From Microbacterium gallinarum (GTDB taxonomy: Bacteria > Actinomycetota > Actinomycetes > Actinomycetales > Microbacteriaceae): a stretch of DNA of 64,000 nucleotides. Made by a program: the position numbers and the translations under genes. Numbering within the stretch: the first letter of the stretch is position 1; each line of letters opens with the position of its first letter. Below the pieces are notes generated by a model that was given only the letters and a program-made list of their open reading frames with translations, was not told where the DNA came from and ran no database searches. Below, one piece after another: positions 26,983 to 36,187 of this stretch. The stretch lies in the NCBI RefSeq assembly GCF_014837165.1, contig NZ_JACSPM010000004.1, positions 1 through 64,000 on the forward strand, written 5' to 3'.

Positions 26983-28742
26983 GCCGGGCGCTCGCGGGTC
27001 TCGATGAGAGCCAGCTCGAAGCGGTGCGCTCGCTGCGCGGACCGCTCGTGGTGCTGGCCGGAGCCGGCACCGGAAAGACCCGCGTGATCACGCACCGGAT
27101 CGCCCACGGCGTCGACACCGGCGCCTACTCGCCCGGACGCGTCATGGCGGTGACCTTCACCGCGAAGGCCGCAGGCGAGATGCGGGGCCGCCTGCGCGCG
27201 CTCGGCGTCGAGGGCGTCGCCGCGCGCACGTTCCACGCGGCCGCCCTCGCACAGCTGAACTACTTCTGGCCGACGCTCGCCGGCGACACGGCACCCGGCA
27301 TCGTCGACAACAAGGTGCGGCTGCTCGCGCATGCGGCCGACGGCATCGGGCTGAACCCCGACACCGCGACGCTCCGCGACGCCGCGAGTGGGATCGAATG
27401 GCGCAAGGTGTCGATGCTGAGCATCGACGACTACGCGGCAGCCCGGCCGCAGGGCATCGGCCGCATGTCGATCGACCAGGTGGTCGCACTTCAACGGGCC
27501 TACGAGAAGCTCAAGGACGAGCGGCGTCAGCTCGACTTCGAGGACGTCCTGCTCGCGTGCGCCGGCATGCTCGAAGCCGAGCCCCATGTGGCCCGTGCGG
27601 TACACGAGCAGTATCGCCACTTCACGGTCGACGAGTTCCAGGACGTCTCGCCGCTGCAGCACCGGCTGCTCGAGCTGTGGCTCGGTGACCGCCGCGACCT
27701 GTGCGTCGTGGGCGACGCGAGCCAGACGATCTACTCGTTCGCCGGCGCCGACGCGCGCTTCCTGCTCGAGTTCTCCGCACGGCACGACGATGCGCGCGTC
27801 GTGCGTCTCGAGACGAATTACCGATCGGATGCCGCGATCCTCGGCGTCGCCAATGAGCTCATGCGCGACCGCCCCGGCGCCCTGCACCTGGTCTCGGCAC
27901 CCGGACGGCCCGCGGGGGCCGAGACGCCCACTGTCGCCGCGTTCGTCGGCGACGAAGAGGAGGCGCGCGCCGTCGCCGCACGCATCTCGGCCCAGATCGC
28001 GTCGGGGATCGACCCGCGGCAGATCGCGGTGCTGTACCGAGCGCACGCCCAGTCGGCGGAACTCGTGCGGGCGCTCGCCGACGCGGGCATCGCGTCGACG
28101 GTGCTCGGCGGTCGCCGGTTCTTCGATCTGCCCGAGGTGCGGCAGGGCATCATGGCGCTGCGCGGAGCCTCGGTCGCGCCGATCGAGGGCGGGTTCGTCG
28201 ACACCGTGCGCGACGTGCTGCGCTCGCTCGGTCTGACCGACGAGCCGCCGCAGGCGGGTGGCGCACTGCGCGATGCGTGGGAGCTGCGCGCCGCGCTGCT
28301 GCGTCTCGCCGAGGAGGCAGCGCCGGGAACCACGCTGCGCGAGTTCACCGACGAGCTGACGGCGCGGGCGCGCAGCCACGACGAGCCCGCGCTGCGCACC
28401 GTCACGCTCGCCACGATCCATGCCTCCAAGGGTCTCGAGTGGGATCACGTGCACCTCGTCGGCATGGCCGAGGGCCTGCTGCCGATCGCCTACGCGACGA
28501 CGTTCGAGCAGGTCGACGAAGAGCGGCGTCTCGCCTACGTCGGCATCACGCGGGCCGCGCGTACGCTCTCGGTGTCGTGGGCTCGAGGCGTGCGGGAACG
28601 GCAGCCGTCGCGATTCCTGCGAGAGATCGGCAACGGCACTCTTCGTGCGGTCGGTGCTTCCGGACGTCCCGCCGCAGCGAGCCGGCGTGGAGCGTCAGGG
28701 AGCGCGTCCGCGGGCGGGGCGGACGCGACGCGGCGCCCGTGA
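26979..28742 (+). CDS. uvrD2: UvrD2-like SF1A DNA helicase lacking HRDC domain
   Basis: The 587-residue helicase has LVVLAGAGTGKTRV (motif I), TVDEFQDVSPLQ (motif II), GDASQTIYSFAGA (motif III) and YVGITRAARTL (motif VI). It corresponds by position to Rv3198c (UvrD2). That protein is longer, with a linker cysteine motif and a C-terminal HRDC domain; here the protein stops about 40 residues after RFLREIG with a Ser/Ala/Gly tail and no HRDC. Its last ~200 bp lie antisense to the convergent downstream gene. It is translated in overlap with nudC. Confidence 0.85.
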   Translation: MSRALAGLDESQLEAVRSLRGPLVVLAGAGTGKTRVITHRIAHGVDTGAYSPGRVMAVTFTAKAAGEMRGRLRALGVEGVAARTFHAAALAQLNYFWPTLAGDTAPGIVDNKVRLLAHAADGIGLNPDTATLRDAASGIEWRKVSMLSIDDYAAARPQGIGRMSIDQVVALQRAYEKLKDERRQLDFEDVLLACAGMLEAEPHVARAVHEQYRHFTVDEFQDVSPLQHRLLELWLGDRRDLCVVGDASQTIYSFAGADARFLLEFSARHDDARVVRLETNYRSDAAILGVANELMRDRPGALHLVSAPGRPAGAETPTVAAFVGDEEEARAVAARISAQIASGIDPRQIAVLYRAHAQSAELVRALADAGIASTVLGGRRFFDLPEVRQGIMALRGASVAPIEGGFVDTVRDVLRSLGLTDEPPQAGGALRDAWELRAALLRLAEEAAPGTTLREFTDELTARARSHDEPALRTVTLATIHASKGLEWDHVHLVGMAEGLLPIAYATTFEQVDEERRLAYVGITRAARTLSVSWARGVRERQPSRFLREIGNGTLRAVGASGRPAAASRRGASGSASAGGADATRRP

Positions 28743-29412
28743 TCAACCGGGCGGCCACGATCCCCGCCTCCCACAGGATCGAGCCGTCGACGGCGGGCAG
28801 CGGTCGCCCGAGCAGCTGAGCCGCGATGACCGGCCACGCCGGGTCGTGGTCGCGTCGGCGTGCGGCGACGCACGCCAGGCACGCGGTGGATCCCGGCGTC
28901 ACGTAGGGTCCGACCTCGGCGCCGGTGGCGGTGAGCACAACGGGGAGATGCGGACGGTCGTCGGCCATGAGCGCAGCAGCGAACGACGGAGCGACGAGAT
29001 GATGCGCCACCACGACCACGGGTGCGGCGCCCGTCGTCGGCGCGCCCGGCGGGTCGAACAGATCTGCCGTGGTGACCTCGCACCCCGTCAGGCCGAGCGC
29101 CGCCGCGATCGCGTCGACGTGCTCGCGCGGGAGGTCGCCGGCCGCCTGCACGATCACCCGCGGGGCCGGGGGAGCGGCCGAGGCGAACACGTCGCCCAGG
29201 CGCGTGACGAACTCTGCGGCGGCGCCGGGTTCGGCACCGAGTGCGACGGCGAACGGGACCGCGGCCTGATCGGGGATGCCGCGCTCGAACTCGCGCACGA
29301 GACGTTGCTGCCAGGGCGCGGGGTCATCCAGCACGAGCAGCGGCTCGTGCCCGAACTGCAGGGTGGTCGGCGTGCGCCACAGCGGGGGATGGGCGGGATC
29401 GATCCGGAGCAT
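28546..29412 (-). CDS. ThiF/TOMM cyclodehydratase-like protein (Rv3196-like)
   Basis: The 288-residue protein resembles the E1-like part of TOMM cyclodehydratases. Key features are VTPGSTACLACVAARRRDHDPAWP, with CxxC, and a late HEECRC, so a zinc knuckle of two cysteine pairs is likely. No heterocycle precursor peptide or YcaO gene is in the window, so bacteriocin synthesis is not supported; an ancestral actinobacterial role near uvrD2 is more likely. Its 3' 197 bp overlap the convergent uvrD2 coding sequence. The ATG is at 29412; a longer frame is less likely because homology starts here. Confidence 0.65.
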   Translation of the reverse strand: MLRIDPAHPPLWRTPTTLQFGHEPLLVLDDPAPWQQRLVREFERGIPDQAAVPFAVALGAEPGAAAEFVTRLGDVFASAAPPAPRVIVQAAGDLPREHVDAIAAALGLTGCEVTTADLFDPPGAPTTGAAPVVVVAHHLVAPSFAAALMADDRPHLPVVLTATGAEVGPYVTPGSTACLACVAARRRDHDPAWPVIAAQLLGRPLPAVDGSILWEAGIVAARLITGAASRPPRPRTRSLTLHAGSLRRDVRKHRPHEECRCRSLAGIATAAVPARLEPTTPRAYARPA

Positions 29413-29513
29413 CCCCTGATTCTGGTGAGACCGTGCCGCCGCCGGGAGGTTTCCACAGCCGCGACCGCGGCCGCCCGGTCACAGGGGCTTCTGGGGAGGA
29501 GCCGACGCCCGGC

Positions 29514-30962
29514 TCACACCGGCCGGTGGTCGTCCGGTGCGGGGCCCTGGTCGTCGGTGTCGCCGTCGTCCCGGGTGTCGTCGGCGTCGCCCTCAGCCCC
29601 CGCGTCGCCGGCCGTTCCGGCTTCGCCGTCCACCGAGGGGATCTCGCCGGCCAGCAGCCGCGCGAGCGCGTCGTCCAGCTCGTCGGGTGCCGGCTGCTCG
29701 CCGCGTGCACGCGCCTCGAGGCGCGCCACGAGGCCTGCGGGATCGTCGATGTCGGCCGCGCCGGGCATGAGGTCGGGGTAGTCCCACAGCGCGTCGCGGG
29801 CGGCCGGGCCGACGGCATCCGTCACCGCCCGCCACATCGCCGCGGCCTCCCGCATCCGGCGCGGACGCAGCTCCAGCCCGACCAGCGAGCCGAGCGCACG
29901 CTCGGCCGGGCCGCCGACGGCGCGCCGGCGCCGCACCGCCTCGGCGATGCGGTCGGCCGAGGGGAGGCGCGAGGTCGCCTGCTCGGTGACGACCTCGACC
30001 CAGCCCTCGATCGTGGCGAGGAGGTTCTCGAGGCGCGTGAGCGCGGCGTTCTGGGCCTCGGAGCGCGCGGGCAGCAGGGCGCCGCTCTCGAGCGCACGGC
30101 GCAGCTCGTCGGGCTCCGACGGGTCGAAGCGGGACGCCAGGTCTTCCAGCGCGTCGGTGTCGACGTGGACCCCCCGCGCGAAGTCGGTCACCTGCGAGAT
30201 GACGTGCAGGCGCAGCCATCGGGCGTGGCGGAACAGCCGCGCGTGCGCGAGCTCGCGCGTGGCGACGTAGAGCGCCAGCTGGTCGTCGGGCACCTCGAGG
30301 TCGCGCCCGAAGTCGGCGAAGTTCTGGGGGAGGATCGCGGCCTGGCCGTCGGGCACAAGCGGGATGCCCACGTCGCCGCCGCTCACGACCTCCTTCGAGA
30401 GGTTGCCCACGACCTGTCCCAGCTGCGACGCGAAGAGCGACCCGCCGACCGTGCGCATGAGGCGCCCGGCGCCCTGCACGAGGCCCTGCATGTCATCGGG
30501 GGCGTTCTGGCTGAGCGCGGACGTGAGCGCGTCGGCGATGCTTGTGGCCACTGGCTCGGCGAGCTGCTGCCACACCGGCATGGTCGCCTCGACCCAGCCG
30601 CCGCGGGTGAGGGTCTGGGGCTGCTCGGCGAGCTCCGAGATGGTGGTCGCCTCGCTCAGCCACAGCGTGGCGAGCGCGAACGCCTGGTCGAGGTCGGTGC
30701 GCTGACCGGTCGTCACCCCGAGCCCGTCCTGGTTGGCGATGTGCAGCGCCTGGCGCTGCGCGAGGTCCCACGAGATGCCGGTCTCGCCGCCGCCCGCGAA
30801 CGCGCCCTGCAGGTGCTGCATCACGGTCTGCATCATCGCCGGGTCGATGTTCATCCCAGACAGGGCGGAGAGCTGCTCGGGGTCGAGCCCACCCGATCCG
30901 CCGAACAGCTGACGGATCAGCTCTTGGAACTCTTCCTCGGGGGTGCGGTCGTCGTCTGCCAC
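29514..30962 (-). CDS. DUF2342 zincin-like protein (Rv3195-like)
   Basis: The 482-residue protein matches the actinobacterial DUF2342 / F420-associated zinc-dependent family. An N-terminal helix-rich region leads to the core SGGDVGIPLVPDGQAAILPQN. The metal-like motif is TRELAHARLF near residue 240, an ExxH rather than a full HExxH, so peptidase activity is uncertain. The C-terminal 60 residues are acidic and disordered. The GTG start has AAAGGCGG upstream. It is divergent from the PDZ-Lon protease gene, as Rv3195 is from Rv3194c. Confidence 0.82.
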   Translation of the reverse strand: MADDDRTPEEEFQELIRQLFGGSGGLDPEQLSALSGMNIDPAMMQTVMQHLQGAFAGGGETGISWDLAQRQALHIANQDGLGVTTGQRTDLDQAFALATLWLSEATTISELAEQPQTLTRGGWVEATMPVWQQLAEPVATSIADALTSALSQNAPDDMQGLVQGAGRLMRTVGGSLFASQLGQVVGNLSKEVVSGGDVGIPLVPDGQAAILPQNFADFGRDLEVPDDQLALYVATRELAHARLFRHARWLRLHVISQVTDFARGVHVDTDALEDLASRFDPSEPDELRRALESGALLPARSEAQNAALTRLENLLATIEGWVEVVTEQATSRLPSADRIAEAVRRRRAVGGPAERALGSLVGLELRPRRMREAAAMWRAVTDAVGPAARDALWDYPDLMPGAADIDDPAGLVARLEARARGEQPAPDELDDALARLLAGEIPSVDGEAGTAGDAGAEGDADDTRDDGDTDDQGPAPDDHRPV

Positions 30963-30999
30963 TTCAGCCGCCTTTCAGCCGGTTCATGACGTCGCGCTC

Positions 31000-31006
31000 T
31001 ACGCTA
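31000..31006. promoter_or_regulatory. Superimposed divergent -10 boxes
   Basis: CTACGCTAG contains TACGCT on the plus strand (31000-31005) and TAGCGT on the minus strand (31001-31006). They face the protease and DUF2342 genes respectively. Both transcripts would be leadered, by about 75 and 30 nt. Only one polymerase could occupy the site at a time. Confidence 0.4.
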
Positions 31007-31088
31007 GTCGCAGCATCCATCGCACTCCCCGGCAGCGCCTCGAACGCCTTACGCCGGTCGCGAACGACCAGGCAGAGAGAGGTCCCGC

Positions 31089-32213
31089 GTGGCCCTGTTC
31101 GACGACAACGTCACGATCACGCCCGCACCGCGGCGTCGCATGTCGCGCGGCACGCTGGTCGGCGTCTGGGCGCTGGCCATCGCGCTCGTGGTCCTGCTGA
31201 TCATCACGTTCCTGCCCACGTCGTATGTGATCCAGCGTCCGGGCCCGGTCTACAACACCCTCGGCACGGCGGAGTCGGCCGACGGCGCCGAGGTTCCGCT
31301 CATCTCCGTGGAGGGTGCCGAGACCTTCGAGACCGACGGCGCGCTCGACCTGCTGACCGTGCAGGTCGTGGGCAACCGGGAGCGCACGCCGTCGTGGTTC
31401 GAGCTCGCGCTCGCGTGGTTCGACCCGAGCAAGGCCGTGCTGCCGCTCGACGCCGTGTTCCCCGAGGGCACGACCACCGAGGACCGCAACGCCGAGAGCG
31501 CGCAGATGATGGTCGACTCGCAGCAGGAGGCCACCGCCGCCGCCCTGACCGAGCTCGGGTACGACGTCGGCGCCCGGATCTCGGTGCACTCGATCCTCGA
31601 TGACTCGGCCGCAGAGGGCGTCCTCGAGGAAAACGACGTGATCGTCGCCGCGGACGGCGAGCCGGCGACGGATGCCGCGGCCCTGCGGAAGATCGTGAAC
31701 GACGCCGGCGGGGCTCCGGTCGAGCTGCTCATCGACCGCGACGGCGAGGAGCAGACGGTCTCGATCACGCCGAAGGAGACCGAGGTCGACGGCGAGAAGA
31801 CGCTCCTGCTCGGAGTGAACCTCATCACCGACTACGACTTCCCGATCGACGTCACCATCCAGCTCAACAACGTGGGCGGCCCGAGCGCCGGCATGATGTT
31901 CGCACTCGGCATCATCGACACGCTCACGCCCGAGCAGCTCAACGGCGGTCAGAACGTCGCGGGCACCGGGACGATCACGGCCGACGGCGAGGTGGGGCCG
32001 ATCGGCGGCATCCGTCAGAAGCTGTTCGGTGCGAAGGATGCCGGCGCCGAGTGGTTCCTCGCACCGGACGCGAACTGCGACGAGGTCGTGGGCCACGTCC
32101 CCGACGGTCTGCAGGTCTTCGCGGTCGAGACCCTCGACGACGCGCTGGACGCTCTGGAGGCCGTGCGCGACGGCGGCGACGTCGATGCGCTGCCGACCTG
32201 CACGGCGGGCTGA
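31089..32213 (+). CDS. Membrane-anchored PDZ and Lon-type (S16) protease
   Basis: The 374-residue protein has one N-terminal membrane anchor (about 19-42), a PDZ domain (about 165-245) and a Lon-like S16 catalytic domain. The catalytic dyad is S266 in GGPSAGMMF and K311 in IRQKLFGAK, with the standard 45-residue spacing. It corresponds to Rv3194c/YlbL-type proteases acting on the outer membrane face. GTG start with an AGAGAGG Shine-Dalgarno element upstream. It lies next to the UPF0182 gene, as in Mycobacterium. Confidence 0.88.
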   Translation: MALFDDNVTITPAPRRRMSRGTLVGVWALAIALVVLLIITFLPTSYVIQRPGPVYNTLGTAESADGAEVPLISVEGAETFETDGALDLLTVQVVGNRERTPSWFELALAWFDPSKAVLPLDAVFPEGTTTEDRNAESAQMMVDSQQEATAAALTELGYDVGARISVHSILDDSAAEGVLEENDVIVAADGEPATDAAALRKIVNDAGGAPVELLIDRDGEEQTVSITPKETEVDGEKTLLLGVNLITDYDFPIDVTIQLNNVGGPSAGMMFALGIIDTLTPEQLNGGQNVAGTGTITADGEVGPIGGIRQKLFGAKDAGAEWFLAPDANCDEVVGHVPDGLQVFAVETLDDALDALEAVRDGGDVDALPTCTAG

Positions 32214-32291
32214 CGCCGATCGCATAACCGCGCACGGATCTTCGGGGAGTACGCCCAGGGCGGACTCGGCGGCCGCCCAGATCCGCGCGCC

Positions 32292-32297
32292 TAGGAT
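32292..32297 (+). promoter_or_regulatory. -10 box of the UPF0182 gene
   Basis: TAGGAT, 6 nt before the GTG. Confidence 0.55.
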
Positions 32298-32303
32298 GGG
32301 ACG

Positions 32304-35225
32304 GTGACCACGACCTCGGCGCCGACCCCGGCCACACCCTCCCGCTCCCGACGCGTCATCGCGATCTCGCTCGCGATCATCGCCGCCCTCGTGGTGGCGT
32401 TCTTCGCGTTCGCGAACCTGTACGCCGACTTCCTCTGGTACGACCAGCTCGGATTCGACTCGGTCCTGATCACGCAGTGGGTCGCGCGCGTCGTGATGTT
32501 CGTCGTCGGCTTCCTCGGCATGGCGGTGCCCGTGTGGCTCGCCATCCAGCTCGCCTACCGGCTCCGCCCGGTCTACGCGCGCCTGAGCTCGCAGCTCGAC
32601 CGCTATCAGGAGGTCGTCGAGCCGCTCCGTCGCCTCGCCATGTGGGGGATCCCCGTCTTCTTCGGCTTCTTCGCCGGGTTCGCGGCATCCGCTCAGTGGG
32701 AGACGACTTGGCTGTGGTTCAACGGCGTCGCCACCGACGTCGTCGACCCCGAGTTCGGCCTCGACACGGGCTTCTACCTCTTCGCCATGCCGTTCTACAG
32801 CGCGCTCGTCGGCTTCGTGTCGGCCGTGCTGCTGGTATGCCTCCTCGTCACCGCGCTCGTGTCGTACCTGTACGGCTCGGTGCGGGTGGGTCAGCGCGAG
32901 CTGCGCATCTCGAAGTCGGCGCGCATCCAGCTCGCCGTGATCGCGGGCCTCTACCTGCTGGTGCAGGGCGCGAGCCTCTGGCTCGACCGCTACAAGACGC
33001 TCGTCGAGCCGGGCGATCGCATCACCGGCCCGGGCTACACCGGCGTGAACGCGATCATCCCCGGCCAGACGATCCTCGCGTTCGCCGCGGTCATCGTCGC
33101 CCTCCTCTTCTTCGTCACGGCGATCATCGGCCGCTGGCGCTACCCGCTCATCGCCACGGCCCTTCTCGTGGTCTCCGCGATCGTGCTGGGCATCGGCTAC
33201 CCGTGGGTGGTCAACACGTTCCAGGTGCAGCCCAACCGCTTCGCCCTCGAGCAGGAGTACTACCAGCGCAACGTCGACATGACCCACGAGGCGTACGGCG
33301 TGGACGGGCTCGAGAAGCAGGACTTCCAGGCTGTGACGGATGCCGAGGCCGGCCAGCTGCGCGAGGATGCGGCCACGACCGCCCAGATCCGCATCATGGA
33401 CCCGGCGATCATCTCGCCGACTGTGCGCCAGCTCGAGCAGTATCGCGGGTACTACCAGTTCCAGAACCCGCTCGACGTCGACCGCTATGACATCGACGGC
33501 GTCTCGCAGGACACCGTGGTCTCGGTGCGTGAGCTCGACCTCGCGGAGCTCGGCGCCGCGGCCGACTGGCAGAACTCCGCAGTCGTCTACACGCACGGCT
33601 ACGGCCTCGTGGCGGCGAAGGGCAACGACCGCACCGGTGACGGCGACCCGGTCTTCCTCGAGCGCGGCATCCCCGCCTCCGGCTTCCTGTCCGATCAGGA
33701 GGACTTCCAGCCGCGCGTGTACTTCGGCGAGTACTCGCCGACCTACTCGATCGTCGGCGCGCCCGAAGGGGCCGAACCGGTCGAGCTCGACTATCCGACC
33801 GGCGGTGACGGCGGCGGCGAGGTCAAGACGACGTTCGTGGGCGACGGCGGACCGAGCATCGGCAGCGTCTTCAACCGCCTGATCTACGCCCTCAAGTTCC
33901 AGGCCGAGCAGATCCTCTTCTCGGACTACGTGAACGAGGACTCGCAGATCCTCTACGACCGCGACCCGCTCACCCGCGTGCAGAAGGTCGCGCCCTACCT
34001 GACGCTCGACAGCGACCCGTACCCCAGCGTGGTCGACGGTCGGATCGTGTGGATCATCGACGGCTACACGCTGAGCGCCAACTACCCGTACTCGTCGACC
34101 GTGAGCCTCGCCTCGGCGATCTCCGACTCGTCGAACCCCGCGCCGCGCTTCGCGCTCGACGACATCAACTACATCCGCAACTCGGTGAAGGCGACGGTCG
34201 ACGCCTACGACGGCTCGGTCACGCTGTACGCGTGGGACGAGGAGGACCCGGTCCTGCAGTCGTGGCAGAACGTGTACCCGACCACGGTCGAGCCGATCAG
34301 CGAGATGTCGGCCGAGCTCATGAGCCACGTGCGCTACCCGACCGACCTCTTCAAGGTGCAGCGCACGGTGCTCGGCGTCTATCACGTCGACGACGCCCGC
34401 TCGTTCTACCAGAGCGACAACCGCTGGCAGACGCCGAACGATCCGCAGGCCGACTCGCAGCTGCAGCCGCCGTACTACCTGACGATGCAGATGCCGGGGC
34501 AGGACAACCCGACGTACTCGATGTTCACGTCGTTCATCCCGTCGTCGACGGGCGGGAACGCCCGCAACGTCCTGATGGGCTACCTGGCGGTCGACTCGAA
34601 CGCCGGAGCGGAGGCGGGCGAGAAGGCCGCCGACTACGGCAAGCTGCGGATGCTGGTGATCGATGCCGACACGACGGTGCCCGGTCCCGGCCAGGTGCAG
34701 AACACGTTCAATGCGGACCCGCTCGTGTCGTCGCAGATCAACCTGCTGAAGCAGGGTCAGTCCGATGTGCTCAACGGAAACCTGCTGACCCTGCCGGTCG
34801 GCGGCGGACTGCTCTACGTGCAGCCGGTCTTCGTGCAGTCGTCGGGTGCCACCAAGCTCCCGACTCTGCAGAAGGTGCTGGTGTCGTTCGGCAATGACAT
34901 CGCCTTCGAGGACACGCTCAACGAGGCGCTCGACGCCCTGTTCGGCGGCGATTCCGGAGCGGCGGCCGGCGATGACGACGTCGCGCCGACGCCGGGGGCC
35001 ACGCCGACGCCGGGGGCGACCCCGACGCCGGGCGCCACCCCCGAGCCGGAGACGCCCACGGTGCCCTCCGACGAGTACCAGGCGGCGCTCCAGGAAGCGC
35101 AGGAGGCGATGCTCGAGAGGGATGCCGCACTGCAGGCCGGCGATCTCACGGCGTTCGCGGAAGCCGATGAGAAGCTCACGGCGGCCGTCGAGAAGCTCAT
35201 CGAGCTCGGCGCGATCGAACCGTAA
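32304..35225 (+). CDS. UPF0182 family large membrane protein (Rv3193c-like)
   Basis: The 973-residue protein has about seven membrane helices in its first 320 residues, with the signature ADFLWYDQLGFDSV near residue 40. A large conserved extracytoplasmic region of roughly 550 residues follows. The C-terminus has a TPGATP repeat linker (about 893-913) and a helical acidic tail. UPF0182 is common in actinomycetes and cyanobacteria; its function is not established. The GTG start sits 6 nt after TAGGAT. The gene ends at a strong hairpin shared with the convergent carotenoid operon. Confidence 0.9.
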   Translation: MTTTSAPTPATPSRSRRVIAISLAIIAALVVAFFAFANLYADFLWYDQLGFDSVLITQWVARVVMFVVGFLGMAVPVWLAIQLAYRLRPVYARLSSQLDRYQEVVEPLRRLAMWGIPVFFGFFAGFAASAQWETTWLWFNGVATDVVDPEFGLDTGFYLFAMPFYSALVGFVSAVLLVCLLVTALVSYLYGSVRVGQRELRISKSARIQLAVIAGLYLLVQGASLWLDRYKTLVEPGDRITGPGYTGVNAIIPGQTILAFAAVIVALLFFVTAIIGRWRYPLIATALLVVSAIVLGIGYPWVVNTFQVQPNRFALEQEYYQRNVDMTHEAYGVDGLEKQDFQAVTDAEAGQLREDAATTAQIRIMDPAIISPTVRQLEQYRGYYQFQNPLDVDRYDIDGVSQDTVVSVRELDLAELGAAADWQNSAVVYTHGYGLVAAKGNDRTGDGDPVFLERGIPASGFLSDQEDFQPRVYFGEYSPTYSIVGAPEGAEPVELDYPTGGDGGGEVKTTFVGDGGPSIGSVFNRLIYALKFQAEQILFSDYVNEDSQILYDRDPLTRVQKVAPYLTLDSDPYPSVVDGRIVWIIDGYTLSANYPYSSTVSLASAISDSSNPAPRFALDDINYIRNSVKATVDAYDGSVTLYAWDEEDPVLQSWQNVYPTTVEPISEMSAELMSHVRYPTDLFKVQRTVLGVYHVDDARSFYQSDNRWQTPNDPQADSQLQPPYYLTMQMPGQDNPTYSMFTSFIPSSTGGNARNVLMGYLAVDSNAGAEAGEKAADYGKLRMLVIDADTTVPGPGQVQNTFNADPLVSSQINLLKQGQSDVLNGNLLTLPVGGGLLYVQPVFVQSSGATKLPTLQKVLVSFGNDIAFEDTLNEALDALFGGDSGAAAGDDDVAPTPGATPTPGATPTPGATPEPETPTVPSDEYQAALQEAQEAMLERDAALQAGDLTAFAEADEKLTAAVEKLIELGAIEP

Positions 35226-35238
35226 GCAGTCGCACGCA

Positions 35239-35272
35239 CGGAGGCCGGCACCCCGCGGGGTGCCGGCCTCCG
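35239..35272. terminator. Bidirectional hairpin between UPF0182 and crtEb
   Basis: A perfect palindrome with up to 16 bp per arm (35239-35254 with 35257-35272) lies between convergent genes. The central CCGCGG will form the loop. No U-tract follows on either strand, so it may be a GC-type terminator or an mRNA 3'-end stabiliser. Confidence 0.7.
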
Positions 35273-35293
35273 GCGTGCTGGAACGAAGATCGG

Positions 35294-36187
35294 TCAGTCG
35301 GTGAGAAGCCAGAACCAGATCAGCAGCAGGGTGACGACGAACCCGGCGAACTGGTTGAGCCACAGGAAGCGGTCCCAGCCACGCGTGGCGGTGTCGGCGG
35401 TCTCGTCGGTCACGCCGCGGTAGGGCCACACGGTGACGAGGTACGGGAGCACCACGAGGGCGGCGAGCGGACCTGGCCAGGCCGCCAGCAGCACGACGAT
35501 GCCCGATCCGGCGTAGCAGGCCAGGGCGAACCAGACGGTCCAGCGCGCACCGCGAGCCGTCGCGATAGACGAGATCCCCGCCGCGCGGTCGGCTTCGACG
35601 TCCTGCACCGCGCCGAACGCATGCGAGGCCACGCCCCACAGGGCGAACGCCACGATGACGGCGGCGAGCTGCCAGGTCCACTCGGCTCCGGCGAGCACGA
35701 GCCCGTACACGGCGGGGGAGAAGAAGTGGATGCTGCTCGTCAGCGAGTCCGCGAAGGGAACCTCCTTCAGTCGCAGCGGCGGCGCGCTGTAGAACACGAC
35801 GAAGAAGAGGCTCGCCGCGAGCACCGCCCACGACGCGGGGGAGCCGACGATCACGAGGTAGACGACGAAGGGCAGGCACGACAGGCCGGCCGCCCACAGC
35901 GTGATCGGGTGCATGCGCCGGTCGAGCACCGCGCCGTGCGCGCCGCCCTTGCGCGGATTGCGCAGGTCGGACTCGTAGTCGAACACGTCGTTGATCCCGT
36001 ACATCGCGAGGTTGTACGGGATGAGGAAGAAGATCGCGCCGATCACCAGCGTGACGTCGATCTCGCGGGTGGTGAGCAGGTACGCCGCCGCGAACGGATA
36101 CGCGGTGTTGATCCAGCTCACCGGTCGCGACGAGACGAACAGCTCGCGGATCACCGCGCCCGTGCGCAGGGGTCGTGCATCGGTCAT
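35294..36187 (-). CDS. crtEb: UbiA-family lycopene elongase (C50 carotenoid)
   Basis: The 297-residue prenyltransferase has about eight membrane helices and both UbiA aspartate motifs: NDVFDYESDLRNPRKGG near residue 66 and DVEADRAAGI near 190. In C50 carotenoid pathways CrtEb adds dimethylallyl units to lycopene, giving flavuxanthin. It is the last gene of the operon, and its ATG overlaps the crtYf stop (ATGA). The assignment rests on the operon as much as on the sequence, since menaquinone UbiA enzymes share the fold. Confidence 0.88.
   Translation of the reverse strand: MTDARPLRTGAVIRELFVSSRPVSWINTAYPFAAAYLLTTREIDVTLVIGAIFFLIPYNLAMYGINDVFDYESDLRNPRKGGAHGAVLDRRMHPITLWAAGLSCLPFVVYLVIVGSPASWAVLAASLFFVVFYSAPPLRLKEVPFADSLTSSIHFFSPAVYGLVLAGAEWTWQLAAVIVAFALWGVASHAFGAVQDVEADRAAGISSIATARGARWTVWFALACYAGSGIVVLLAAWPGPLAALVVLPYLVTVWPYRGVTDETADTATRGWDRFLWLNQFAGFVVTLLLIWFWLLTD

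Noticed and set aside
28546..29412. Part of a thiazole/oxazole bacteriocin cluster
   Set aside because: No YcaO, precursor peptide, dehydrogenase or transporter nearby; the gene is part of a conserved core block.
34984..35044. Tandem repeat near the end of UPF0182 as a mobile or CRISPR-like repeat
   Set aside because: It encodes a TPGATP protein linker, is in frame and has only three or four short copies.
30999..35897. A 1632-codon open frame antisense to the PDZ-Lon and UPF0182 genes
   Set aside because: It is Arg/Asp/Val/His-rich with no domain and lies opposite two strongly conserved genes. Long antisense frames are expected at this GC content.
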